Source of the DNA: Selaginella moellendorffii
Taxonomy: Eukaryota; Streptophyta; Lycopodiopsida; Selaginellales; Selaginellaceae
Direction of reading: 5' to 3'
DNA length: 64,000 nt
Assembly (NCBI RefSeq): GCF_000143415.4
Contig: NW_003314282.1
Location: 1,795,767 to 1,859,766 of the forward strand
Shown here piece by piece: positions 1 to 8,872 of this stretch. A program made the translations under genes and the position numbers. The notes beneath the pieces were generated by a model. That model worked only from the letters and a program-made list of their open reading frames with translations, made no database searches and had not been told where the DNA came from. How positions within the stretch are numbered: position 1 is the stretch's first letter; every line of letters starts with the position of its first letter.

Positions 1-96
1 TTCCACAGCGAGCGGCCACAATTTGCGAGGATGGGAAGGATTTTACTGCGAAATCTCGAAATATCAGGACGATCATCGATCGCTTCACTCACTCAC

Positions 97-220
97 CGGC
101 AAGGATCTTGACAAGCAGTCCCATGACGCTGTAGGCGGCCGAAGAAATCATCATCGAGGAGACGCCGGATCGATGGCTCCAGCGTCCGCCTTGCCCCATT
201 TCGATGTCTTCCTCCTCCAT
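97..220 (-). CDS. First exon of a probable EamA/DMT-type membrane transporter (partial)
   Basis: The ATG at 220 opens a 41-codon exon ending at a clean donor (GCCG|GTGAGT, intron beginning at 96); the rest lies outside the window. The peptide starts with an acidic segment (MEEEDIEMG) and then enters a hydrophobic stretch (SSAAYSVMGLLVKIL) typical of the first membrane helix of drug/metabolite-transporter proteins with EamA domains. The short, acidic, cytosolic-looking N-terminus followed directly by a helix fits that superfamily, but one helix is weak evidence. It is transcribed away from the SAC phosphatase gene, 110 bp start to start. Family assignment is inference; the exon itself is well supported. 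Confidence 0.5.
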
Positions 221-330
221 AGCTAGCGCTAGGGCTCTAGCGAATATTCTTTTACCGTTTGTAAACAGCTCTAATGATACTTTTTTAAATAGAGAATATT
301 CTCGTGGTTTAGGGTTAGGGTGAACATTCC
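221..330. promoter_or_regulatory. Short divergent promoter with telo-box-like motif
   Basis: Only 110 bp separate the two divergent starts. It contains GTTTAGGGTTAGGG at 307-320, a telo-box-like sequence seen near many plant housekeeping starts and near several other starts in this window. No clear TATA box is visible for the SAC gene. Confidence 0.45.
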
Positions 331-3119
331 ATGGCGGGCCAGATGCGATGTTGGGAGCTTCCCGATCAGTTCGTCTTCCAGCCCCATTCCGGGCTCCTCC
401 AGATCCTCTCGATCGATCGCGCCACTGGCAATGCGTCGCTGATTCGTAAGATTCGAGTGATTCTTCTCGAAATTTCTCGCGTTTTGTTTTCTTCCAGAGG
501 AGCTGCCGGCTGCTGCTAGCGGGGGACAGATCCATTCCTCCACTGTCTACGGTGTTCTTGGAGCTGTGAAATTGCTCACTGGTAAATCTTTCTCTAGTGT
601 TGTCAGTCTCTCGTTTGTTTATGTTTACTTCTTCCAGGAACTTATGTCCTGGTGGTCACCGAAAGGGAATGCGCTGGATCTTATTCCAATTCTCCTTTGT
701 TTAAAGTCAAGTCGATGCGATTTTTACAATGCGAGCACACTCGACACTTAAGTCCAAGCAAGGTAAAGTGAAAAACTAAAGTTTGTAAAAATGTTACTCC
801 CTTTTCCTTGTTCATTCAGATAATCGAGGAGGCATATTTGCGTGGGCTTCTCAAACACATCGAACAGACGCCTGGGCTCTACTTCTCGTATGAGACCGAT
901 CTCACAAACAAGTATGCGAGTTTTTCCTTTTTGTGTTTTTCCTATTCTCTTATACCTCCCAAAAGTGCACAGCGAACACACTTGCTAACAAACGATCATG
1001 AAAATCAACCACTTTGGAAACAGGTTTCTTTCTCGGTTGATATTCTCAGGGCTCTCTAAAGCATTATAACTTTGCAGGCTGACCCACAGTTCGTATGGAA
1101 TGATCACTTGAAGGATTACTTGCTGGAATCAAAGGTACTTTGTTTCTTACTCGCAACTTTTGTGTACTACTGACTAGATATAAGCAGGCAGAGGGGTTTA
1201 TTTTGCCGGTTATTCAAGGAAATATCCACCACTGTTGTGCAAGCTTTGCTACTTTTCTTCTTTCCTTAACTTGCTAATACGCTTTCAAAGCGTCCAGGTT
1301 TTACTGGCAGAACAGTTGTTGCAAATAACGTTGATTTCGAGGAGATCCATTCGCCGATCTGGTACTTCACTTTGTGCATTTGTTGTCTCCAGGATTTCTA
1401 GCTCTTATTTTACTTTGCTAGGGACACGAATGTGGCGCAGGGGAGCGGATCCCGAAGGTTCGGTTGCAAACTTTGTGGAAACGGAACAAATCTTGGAAGC
1501 TGGAGGATACTTTGCTTCTTATGTTCAGGTAATTTCTATAGTTGCTTCTGTATGATAAGCCTGTCAAGTGTTACGACATTGTAGGTTCGAGGATCAATCC
1601 CTGTGTTTTGGGAGCAGATAGTGGATCTAAGATATAAACCCCAAATCAGATCTATAAACCACGAAGATACGGTACGATCAATCGTTGTTCATTTTATCTC
1701 CTTGTCTCTAAAGTTTCCTCTTTTTTATTGTCCTGCCAGTCTGCAGTGGTAGAACGACACTTCAGCGATCTCTCCGATCGATATGGATCCGTTTTAGCTG
1801 TCGATCTCATTAATCAGGTTCTTATTCTCCACCGACTTTACAACCGTGTGACTTTTCCCTTCTGGGATCTGCAGCAAGGCAGCGAGGGAGTTCTAAGCAT
1901 AGCTTATCGAAACGCGATGCAACACTTGAAAAATAATAACGTGACGTACGTCGGTATGTATAGTTTGGCACGACCGCTACTAAAAAACGATTCACAGCTA
2001 CGTACCTTTCGATTTTCATCACATCTGTGGAAACATACGCTTTGACCGCTTGTCGGTCCTGCATGATCAAATTGCCGAGAATCTTATGCAGCAAAGGTAA
2101 TCCTACCGCTTCCCATGTATTCTTATGTTAAATGCCATTCCAGGTTTTTCTTGGTGAATCCTATGAAAGAAAAGACCGAAGAACAGAAAGGGATCGTAAG
2201 AACCAACTGCATTGATTGTCTCGATCGGACAAACGTTACTCAGGTGCCGTCAATTTGATTTTGTGCTTTGATCAGTAATAGGCTTGCCTTGCAGAGCTTG
2301 CTGGGAAGGAAAGCACTCGAGGAACAGCTCCGACGCTTGGGATTATTTCAAGCGTCGGAAACAATTGACAAGCACTACGTATTTGACTCGCAGTTCAATA
2401 TATGTACGTGATAATCATCGCCTCCGCAGATTTCTAACACCACCTTGTTCAGTGTGGGCCAACCATGGAGACGAGATAAGTTACCAATACGCTGGAACTC
2501 CAGCTCTCAAGGGCGACTTTGTAAGGTGCTACATACTAGTCACAACGCATAATAGTTTGATTTTTATTTTCTTTTTCTTGTAGATATGGAAAACGCACCA
2601 TAGCTGGATTGATACAGGATGGGATCAGTGCTATCAGTCGTTACTACTTAAACAACTTCCATGATGGCCGCCGTCAGGTAACCAGTGAATGAATTCGCAC
2701 TCCATATCCTCCAACTCTTTGTGACTCCAGGATGCAATGGATCTCGTAACAGGGCGCTACAAAGCCAGCGATAGCAGCTCGCCACATCGATCAGTGATTG
2801 CCGGGATAGCTACAGTAAGTGTTGTAGCAACTCAATCTGATCTATCTGTTTGTCTTTGATTTTCAGTACATGCCGCTGATTGCAGCAGTGATAGTAGCCT
2901 CCATTTGTGCCACAGCCATGTCTTTGTGGAATGGTAAGGAAGATCTCCAGTTTTTCCATCTCGAGAGTGACTTACTATTTGCATTGAATAGTCTCTCGAG
3001 GCGATGGCCGTGTGATGTTCACGATGCTTTGGGCGAGTGTGACTGCAGTTCTGGGCATGGTAGTCCGAACCAATGGCCAGCAGTTGTGCTGCACACCACG
3101 TTTGAGAGGATTGAAATAG
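331..3119 (+). CDS. SAC-domain phosphoinositide phosphatase (SAC1/RHD4 type)
   Basis: A multi-exon gene whose exons join to a full SAC-domain protein. The start MAGQMRCWELPDQF lies just after the telo-box. The N-terminal SAC region (YGVLGAVKLLTG, SYSNSPLFKVKS) is followed by ETDLTNK, SRRSIRRSGT.MWRRGAD, the VNFVETEQ-like segment and, at about 2190-2245, the catalytic CX5R-T motif in RTNCIDCLDRTN. It ends with two hydrophobic helices (YMPLIAAVIVASICATAMSLW and a second at about 3015-3070) before the stop at 3117, as in the ER/Golgi-anchored SAC6-8/RHD4 group. Enzymes of this group hydrolyse PI4P and related phosphoinositides and affect trafficking and tip growth. Introns are about 50-80 bp. 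No break was seen. Exon edges are approximate. Confidence 0.88.
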
Positions 3120-4036
3120 TCTTTTAATTACATTTTCTGTAATGTAAACTTTTGAAATGGTAAAGTAGCTGGTAGGTTTAGTTAGTTTTAATCTTATTTT
3201 CTTAGTAAAATTTAAAAACAAACGCTGTTTTGATTGTCATACTTTTGTTACACTAAAAATTAATTTGGAATAGTATCAAAACAATAAATATTATATTCCA
3301 CTTTAAAAGAAGAATTGAGGAAGTAACTATAAATATGTGTTTCTTAAAAAGAAATTATAAAATACCAAGTGACACAACAAATGTTCATTGCAAAAGGTTA
3401 ACTGTCAATACCAGTTAGAACATTGCATATGACATCACAACACCCTTTTATCTCCCACTTCAGGTAATTGGCAACCTCCCGTTCCCATGTGTTAAGAACA
3501 AACATCAACATGATTATTCTCTAAAATGTGGTAACCTTTTGGTAGTTGCCTCTATCAGATGGTTGTCATTGGCTGGATTTGACAACCCAAAAAATTTGGC
3601 AACTCCTTTTTTATTATTATAAATTGACTTTGGTTTAAACATATTTTAAGCTTCTCCTCTTCTGTGGCTTTGAGGGCAGGCTTAGTGTGGCCTATGGGCA
3701 GTGCCTTAAGCATTAGTGCTGGCCATGGCTAAGCTAAGGGTAAGCTGGGTGCACCTCCTGACCATGGCTGCTAAGGGCTAGGCTGGCAGGTATTTGTCAT
3801 AGCCATGCTACAAGAGGAATCTTGTGCCTAGGAGCATGGTTTAAATTCCAGTGTTGGTGGATAATTTAAAAAGTTTGCCACATGAATATAGTGAGAATGT
3901 TTTCTGTTTTAATTTTCTTACATTCCAAGGCCATGGCAACGCCATACCCATTATCAAAGTTCATCTCCACTTCTTTAGTGTTGTAAATACCAAAACTCCC
4001 ATACCAAAGGAACTCTATGGTTACAATATATATATG

Positions 4037-4121
<85 letters not shown>

Positions 4122-4406
4122 AAAACGATAGCAAACCAATCATGTTGTGCTAATGTGGAGCTCAAAATTTTCCTATGTTTTATTATGACTAAGAGAAACA
4201 AAACAAATCATGCTTAAATGTATTTTACCTGATGAGACTTTAAAATAAATGCCAATGAATTTGTTGTAATTAAGTATATTTATATGAATATTATGTTGAA
4301 AAATAAATTAAAAACAAAAAAAAAATTATAAACTGGTTTTAATCTAATTTCTTTATCACAAATTATTATTTAAGAAATAAGGAAGCTAATTTCTTTAGAA
4401 ATATTA
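3120..4406. other. AT-rich intergenic DNA with TA microsatellite
   Basis: No coding signal is apparent. It holds a G/C-richer patch of imperfect GGCTA/GCTAAG-type repeats (3660-3830) and a long TA tract. Open frames crossing the TA tract are artefacts of the repeat. Confidence 0.6.
4039..4118. repeat. (TA)n microsatellite, about 80 bp
   Basis: Uninterrupted TA dinucleotides run from 4039 to 4118, preceded by a few interrupted TATG units. Length is likely variable and may be collapsed or expanded in the assembly. Confidence 0.95.
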
Positions 4407-5270
4407 ATGAATATTTTATTTTTTATTTTTATACTTTTTAGTAATAATAATAATAATACATGTTCTGGAGTAAATTATTTATATCAAAGACAACAAAACG
4501 CACTATTACTTCATCAAAGGATTGAAGTGATGGGTTTAACTCTTGGGTTAATAAGAACTTTAGGATTTCATACAATATATAATTCAGGTACAACAATTAC
4601 TGGAGCAAGTATAATAAGTGGAGGAAGAAGAATCACTGTAAGGCTATGGTTTGCAAGAGCAAGAACTTGTGAGCTTAATCCTACAGGACTTCAAATTGAA
4701 GGACATGTATTACAAAACTTTTTAATGATTATATTCAATGTGATTGTTGATAATGTAAGGATTAATGGGTATGGAAGTTTGTTTGCAACATATGGAAATT
4801 TTGGTATTGATTATTTCATGAATGCATTTGGTTCTTCATCATTTATATTAGTAGAAATAAATAAAATTCTATATATTAATGATTGTGACTTTAGAGTGAA
4901 TAACCTTATTAGTGGACCAATAGGTCCAGAGTCAATTTTATTACCTTATAAATCAATTTATTCTTCTAATAATAAATTTCTATTTACATTTTCAAGTAAG
5001 TGTCAATTGCAACTTAAAGATGAATACTATAATATTATCTGGACAAGCATTAGTTATTGCCTTAATGAAGATGGATATTTTCTTTCTTTACAAGTTGATG
5101 GGAATTTACTAATACAACACATCTTTCATAAATCAATTTTATGGGCATTAAATCTTTATTGTCAACCACAACCAAATTGTGTTCTTTCATCTGCTCTAGT
5201 TGTAAGAAACGATGGGAAACTTGTTCTCTATAGAACAGATACACAAGAAATTGTATGGATAAAACCATAA
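4407..5270 (+). CDS. Secreted bulb-type (GNA) lectin with degenerate thaumatin-like N-terminal part
   Basis: A single open frame of 287 codons in very AT-rich DNA. Residues 1-12 (MNILFFIFILFS) look like a signal peptide, followed by an Asn run coded by AAT repeats. The C-terminal ~110 residues match the three-fold GNA/bulb-lectin pattern: LPYKSIYSSNNKF, NIIWTS, LSLQVDGNLLIQ, ILWALN, LVVRNDGKLVLYRTDTQE, IVW. The mannose-site motif QxDxNxVxY is degraded in each repeat (for example QVDGNLLIQ and RNDGKLVLY), so sugar binding is doubtful. Residues ~55-160 weakly resemble a thaumatin-like protein: TITGASI, SGGRRI, RLWFARARTCELNPTG, then GYGSLFATYGNFGID where thaumatins have GYG.PPATLAEF. Most family cysteines are missing. 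Third positions are nearly all A/T, unlike every neighbouring gene. The lectin call is firm; the thaumatin call is tentative. Confidence 0.7.
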   Translation: MNILFFIFILFSNNNNNTCSGVNYLYQRQQNALLLHQRIEVMGLTLGLIRTLGFHTIYNSGTTITGASIISGGRRITVRLWFARARTCELNPTGLQIEGHVLQNFLMIIFNVIVDNVRINGYGSLFATYGNFGIDYFMNAFGSSSFILVEINKILYINDCDFRVNNLISGPIGPESILLPYKSIYSSNNKFLFTFSSKCQLQLKDEYYNIIWTSISYCLNEDGYFLSLQVDGNLLIQHIFHKSILWALNLYCQPQPNCVLSSALVVRNDGKLVLYRTDTQEIVWIKP

Positions 5271-5806
5271 TACGGTTCTAAATTCTTTGATTTATGAAAT
5301 TCAGCAATTTATCAGTGGCAATTGAGGTAAAACATATAGACCGATCAATTCAAAATATAAATTGCTTTGTAATATTATAAAAACACCTTCAAACACATGT
5401 ATTATTATTATATCAACAATGAGTAAATACCAATTGAGTTAGCATTTAAATTGCTTCTCCTCCAACAGTAGCAATGTGAAGTAGCATCTGAGCACTCAGT
5501 TAATAGTTTGGAAGGCCACTACCAAAGGTGCATTGCAGCAGTAGTAAGTAGTAGCGTTTTGTTGTTGTTGGAAAAAAAGTGCAAATTACAAACTTGATCT
5601 TTTGATAACCACCAAAGAACTGGTATAACTTGGTCAGGAGGTCTTGCACCCTAATTGTTGTGACCAAGTATATTCCAAGGTTCCTGATCAATGTTTCCAG
5701 TTCAAAAGAGCCCGAAACTTTTCTAACTCATGGATCCATCTTTCCATGCCGTCGGGAAATTGTTTTAAACACAAAGAAAGCTATGGTGTGCATCGTCTTC
5801 CTCTTC
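5271..5806. other. AT-rich intergenic / 3' region
   Basis: No gene was recognised. The right half probably contains the 3' UTR of the minus-strand gene that ends at 5807. Confidence 0.4.
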
Positions 5807-6423
5807 TCAAGTTCGGATAAAAGCTCCAAAACTCTTGAGGTTCCCAAATGCAATCTAAAGGCAGAAAAACAAGAAAAAACATGGCTATCATCGCAAGCTT
5901 GGAACCAAAATCACCTTTTGGAATCTCTGGCTGTCGTCCCGCTCCCATGGAGCCTTGCTAGCACCCACATTCTTGTGTGCCTGTAGAAAAAATGCCGAGA
6001 TAAGAAGAAGAAGAAGAAGAGGGAAGCCATAGCCGAGAAGATCACCTGGGCGGGAGCATTGTGGGCGGTCCCAAATGGCGCAGTTTTTGTGGATCCAGCC
6101 ACCTTGGCAGCGGCAGATCTTTGCGAGACCACCGGTGGCGCCGCTGGCTTGCCCGACGAATTCGCCCCCTGATTCGCGATCCTCCTGCCACTGCTCGGCT
6201 GCTCGACTTGATGATCCTTCGCTGGGCGGCTCACCGATTTGCTGGCGGGGGCGGCGGCGTTGCCACTCCCGGAAGATCTCGAGGAGAGTGGAGCTCTGCT
6301 GCTGCCGCCGCTGGGATCTCTGTCCCAGGGCGCTGGATCCGCGTGCTTGCGATTCCTGGGCGGCGGCTGGTTGTGCATCGTTCCAAATGGGGCCTTTGCG
6401 GAGGCCATGACACTCCAATCCAA
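5807..6423 (-). CDS. Small unknown plant protein with APFGT-HN and APW-RD motifs
   Basis: Three exons join in frame: 6423-6046, 5980-5915 and 5854-5807, giving about 163 aa; all junctions are GT-AG with phase-0 boundaries. The protein is Ser/Ala/Pro-rich and low complexity, with two copies of a short motif, KAPFGTMHN near the N-terminus and TAPFGTAHN near residue 115, and two APW-type motifs (APWDRD, APWERDD). The start could be MDWSV at 6423 or MASAKAPFG at 6408; the second is equally good. No signal peptide, helix or known domain is visible. The motif repeat at both ends and clean splicing argue for a real gene. I cannot assign a function. Confidence 0.6.
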
Positions 6424-7169
6424 ACGATCCTCTTTTCACGCTCGATGCGATGCGATCGCGATCGCGATCGATCGCTTCCTCTTATCTTCTTCCTCTCTCG
6501 CAGTGTAGGTAAGAAGGAACAGAGACACACACAAATGGACAAGGGAGGTATAAAATTCTTTGATGGATGTTTTGGAATGGATCGGGCATGGCTATCGACG
6601 GCTGTGGTCACATGCCGCCGCGCATTCTCCTGCGCTTTAATTTGAAACCTCTCCCGTGGGCTTCTCCTTTTCAGCCGGTGCTCCATTTGAGTTTCCCCCC
6701 ACGCCACTCTTTCCGACCCCACATTATACATACGAACGTGGGCCGATCATCTCCACCACCTTTACACGATGTCTAATCGTTGACTTTAGTACTTAAACTT
6801 TAGTTTACCTATTTATCTAATGAATGAATATGGAGTAACCGTGATCTCATTATCAAATGTCATGACATCATCGCCTTGCAAGAGTGGCAACTTTGGAGAA
6901 GCCATGGAGGGCAGGAGGATGGAAAATTGATATAATAGTCTGTAAAGCAATGGTTACTCCTTAAGCTACAGTGTTTCATTCTTTGGGAAAAACAGACCGT
7001 GTGTGTAGTTCTCCATGGAGTTTGCTTTCAATCGCTAGTTTGAGACAATTCCGGGAACAACAGGCTGCGTTGTACTTCTCAATGAATTTTGCTTTATATT
7101 GCTACTAACAAAATATTCTTATTGGTTTTATTCATCTATACATGATAGAGAGTATCTGTCTCCTCTAAT
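6424..7169. other. Intergenic region, promoter of the small unknown gene on its left
   Basis: Contains alternating CGATCG/GCGATCGC sequence at 6444-6476, immediately upstream of the 6423 start. I see no gene in the remainder. Confidence 0.4.
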
Positions 7170-7490
7170 CTAGGGATTGAACTTGACCTTCTCTTTGTCT
7201 TTTGAATCTTCACAATCCATGGACTTCTTCCTGCAAATGTTGATATTGATGTTGATGTTGTTATTGTTGTTATTGTTGTTCCTCCTGTGCTTGCCTTGGC
7301 CATGAACTCCATCTATATAATTGTCCATCTCTGGAGAATCCATTAGAGAACTGGACACTGGTTCTTTTGCTGATGAATTCTGAACCCCAACACCATTGTC
7401 CTTAGACAAGAGCTCCCTTCTACTCTGAGAAGACAATGCAATTTGGAAAGTGGCAAATACAAACACTAGAAACACCAAAGCAGTCTTCAT
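7170..7490 (-). CDS. Small secreted peptide precursor, family member 1
   Basis: 106 aa, intronless. Residues 1-20 (MKTALVFLVFVFATFQIALS) are a clear signal peptide. The middle is variable and acidic. The C-terminal third is shared with the gene at 8103-8438: GKHRR, an Asn run, alternating INININ, a single Cys, then SMD followed by a charged K/E/D tail ending in Pro. The Asn/Ile run derives from an AAC/ATC microsatellite, but the flanking GKHR and C..(K)SMD are conserved outside it. A TATA-like element lies about 55 bp upstream of the ATG, so the 5' UTR is very short. It neighbours a CRINKLY4-like receptor kinase on the same strand. I do not recognise the family; a secreted or signalling role is inference. 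Confidence 0.65.
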   Translation of the reverse strand: MKTALVFLVFVFATFQIALSSQSRRELLSKDNGVGVQNSSAKEPVSSSLMDSPEMDNYIDGVHGQGKHRRNNNNNNNNINININICRKKSMDCEDSKDKEKVKFNP

Positions 7491-7528
7491 AGCTGTAGCA
7501 GTGGCTGATCAACGCTTGCAATCAGCAC

Positions 7529-7573
7529 TTGTTGGAGCAAGGAGGCCTTATATTATAGGCCAGCATGCATTTT
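7529..7573 (-). promoter_or_regulatory. Core promoter of peptide gene 1, shared with the receptor-kinase gene
   Basis: On the minus strand it reads ATGCATGC (an RY-type element) then TATAATATAAGGCCTCC. The same block, with a 7-bp insertion, occurs at 11409-11463 upstream of the receptor kinase, and a looser version lies upstream of peptide genes 2 (about 8490-8520) and 3 (about 12430-12460). Confidence 0.6.
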
Positions 7574-7659
7574 GGAAAGTTGCCAAGTGCCTCAAAAAAC
7601 TCCATGCAATCACGTTGCTTGATATTTTGTATACTCGTCAATGAAATCTGTCCAGAAAT

Positions 7660-7730
7660 GTCAGGATGACCGAATGGTCTAAGGAACGTACTCAAGTTCG
7701 AATGCGTGGGTTCAAATGCCACTTCCAGCA
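7660..7730 (+). pseudogene. tRNA-Leu(CAA)-like sequence, degenerate
   Basis: Begins GTCAGGATGACCGAATGGTCTAAGG, close to the plant tRNA-Leu D-arm/A-box, contains ACTCAAGTTC around a CAA anticodon, and a B-box-like GGGTTCAAATGCC. The long variable arm is missing (71 nt) and the acceptor stem has mismatches, so it should be non-functional. It could also be the head of a tRNA-derived SINE. Confidence 0.6.
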
Positions 7731-8102
7731 TTGAGTTTTTCCAACGAAACTATTACTATCGTTTATTTGCGAAAACCATTACCATGTGCAAGATGATCAC
7801 TATTCTCGTCAGTTCCCGGCAGAGGTTAGCGGGCGTTCCTGGATCCAGATGTGAGTACAGCAAGAAGGCCCCCTCAGTGGCAAAACAAAAGGTTCAAGAC
7901 TTTGGATTCCCATCTCCACCTGTTCTGCTCAGAAGGCTCAGGACATAATGCTAGAGCCGAGCAGATCAATCCACATCGAGATGACGCACTGCGAAAGCTC
8001 TCGACACAGATAGAAAGGAGTGCTAGAGAAGTTTGTTCTGGAGTGCAAAAATGGTGTGAAACATACTATTTTATTGCAAGAAACTCTACAAATAACAAGT
8101 TT

Positions 8103-8438
8103 CTAAGGATAAGTCTTCTTTTCCTTCTCCTTCTCCTCCTCACGTTTGTGATCCATAGACTCGTTCTTGCAGAAGTTGATGTTGATGTTGATGTTGTTGT
8201 TGTTATTATTCTTGCCCTTCCTGTGCTTGCCTAGACCGTCACCCCGTTTCTGGTTCTCATAATCATCATCCTTCTGTGGGAAATCCTCAAAGACTTCGAC
8301 ATCAACATCATCAGCATCCAAATCCTCAAAGATATCTACATCAACATCATCTGCATCCAAACCCCTTCCACTCGAAGTAGACAGTACAATGTGGAATGTG
8401 GCGAACACAAAGATGAGAAACACCAAAGAAGCCTTCAT
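8103..8438 (-). CDS. Small secreted peptide precursor, family member 2
   Basis: 111 aa from the ATG at 8438, chosen because it aligns with member 1 (MKASLVFLIFVFATFHIVLS against MKTALVFLVFVFATFQIALS); there is no upstream in-frame ATG. After the signal peptide there is an internal acidic duplication (DADDVDVDIFEDL then DADDVDVEVFEDF), then the family C-terminus: GKHRKGK, Asn run, INININ, one Cys, ESMD and a K/E-rich tail ending TYP. The dibasic sites (KR, KHRKGK) around the conserved block are compatible with prohormone-like processing, but this is inference. No homologous known peptide class (CLE, RALF, EPF and so on) is evident. Confidence 0.65.
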   Translation of the reverse strand: MKASLVFLIFVFATFHIVLSTSSGRGLDADDVDVDIFEDLDADDVDVEVFEDFPQKDDDYENQKRGDGLGKHRKGKNNNNNNINININFCKNESMDHKREEEKEKEKKTYP

Positions 8439-8462
8439 GATGTGTAATAGCAATATGCCCAA

Positions 8463-8872
8463 ATGTGATTGATAATTGGATCTTGGAGAGGCTTTATATT
8501 AACATCTAGAATGCATGCCTATCAGCCAAGTGTTAATTCCATGCAAAAGCATCAGTAGTATTGTAATTTAAAAGGTAAATTGAATTAGTATCTAAATATA
8601 GTCTCCTCTCGTCAGGACATTAAAATCTAAACTAAAGTGGAAGAAATTCATCTGAAAGGAGCTAAAAGTAATTGATATGGATATGTTGAGAGAGAGAGAA
8701 AGCTACTAAAGTTTTCTAATGTTTTCTGGGACTCTCAATCAATCACTCAAAGTCCGCCATCTTCTTCTCTCCAAAAGTATGCAACGGCTGGAGAAGTTAA
8801 CGTGATAAATATATCTAGCACCTGATGAAAAAAGTAGAAAGTAAATTATTTTTTATGAAACTACCTTGCTTA
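8463..8872. other. Intergenic: promoter of peptide gene 2, then 3' side of the kinase gene
   Basis: 8490-8530 holds the TATA/RY promoter block for the gene on its left. No coding signal is seen in the rest; a short GA-rich tract lies at 8690-8700. Confidence 0.45.

Larger units (their letters stand above)
7541..8530. repeat. ~1-kb segmental duplication, copy 1
   Basis: Direct repeat with 11415-12480. Matching order in both: TATA/RY promoter block, tRNA-Leu-like sequence, a spacer containing CCCGGCAGAGG and GGGC(A/G)TTCCTGGA, then a peptide gene and its own promoter (GGC.TTATATTAACATC). It is strongly diverged by indels, so the event is not recent. Confidence 0.65.

Noticed and set aside
3851-4217. 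Open frames on both strands across the TA repeat
   Set aside because: Alternating TA cannot create stops in these frames, so the frames are artefacts with IY-repeat translations.
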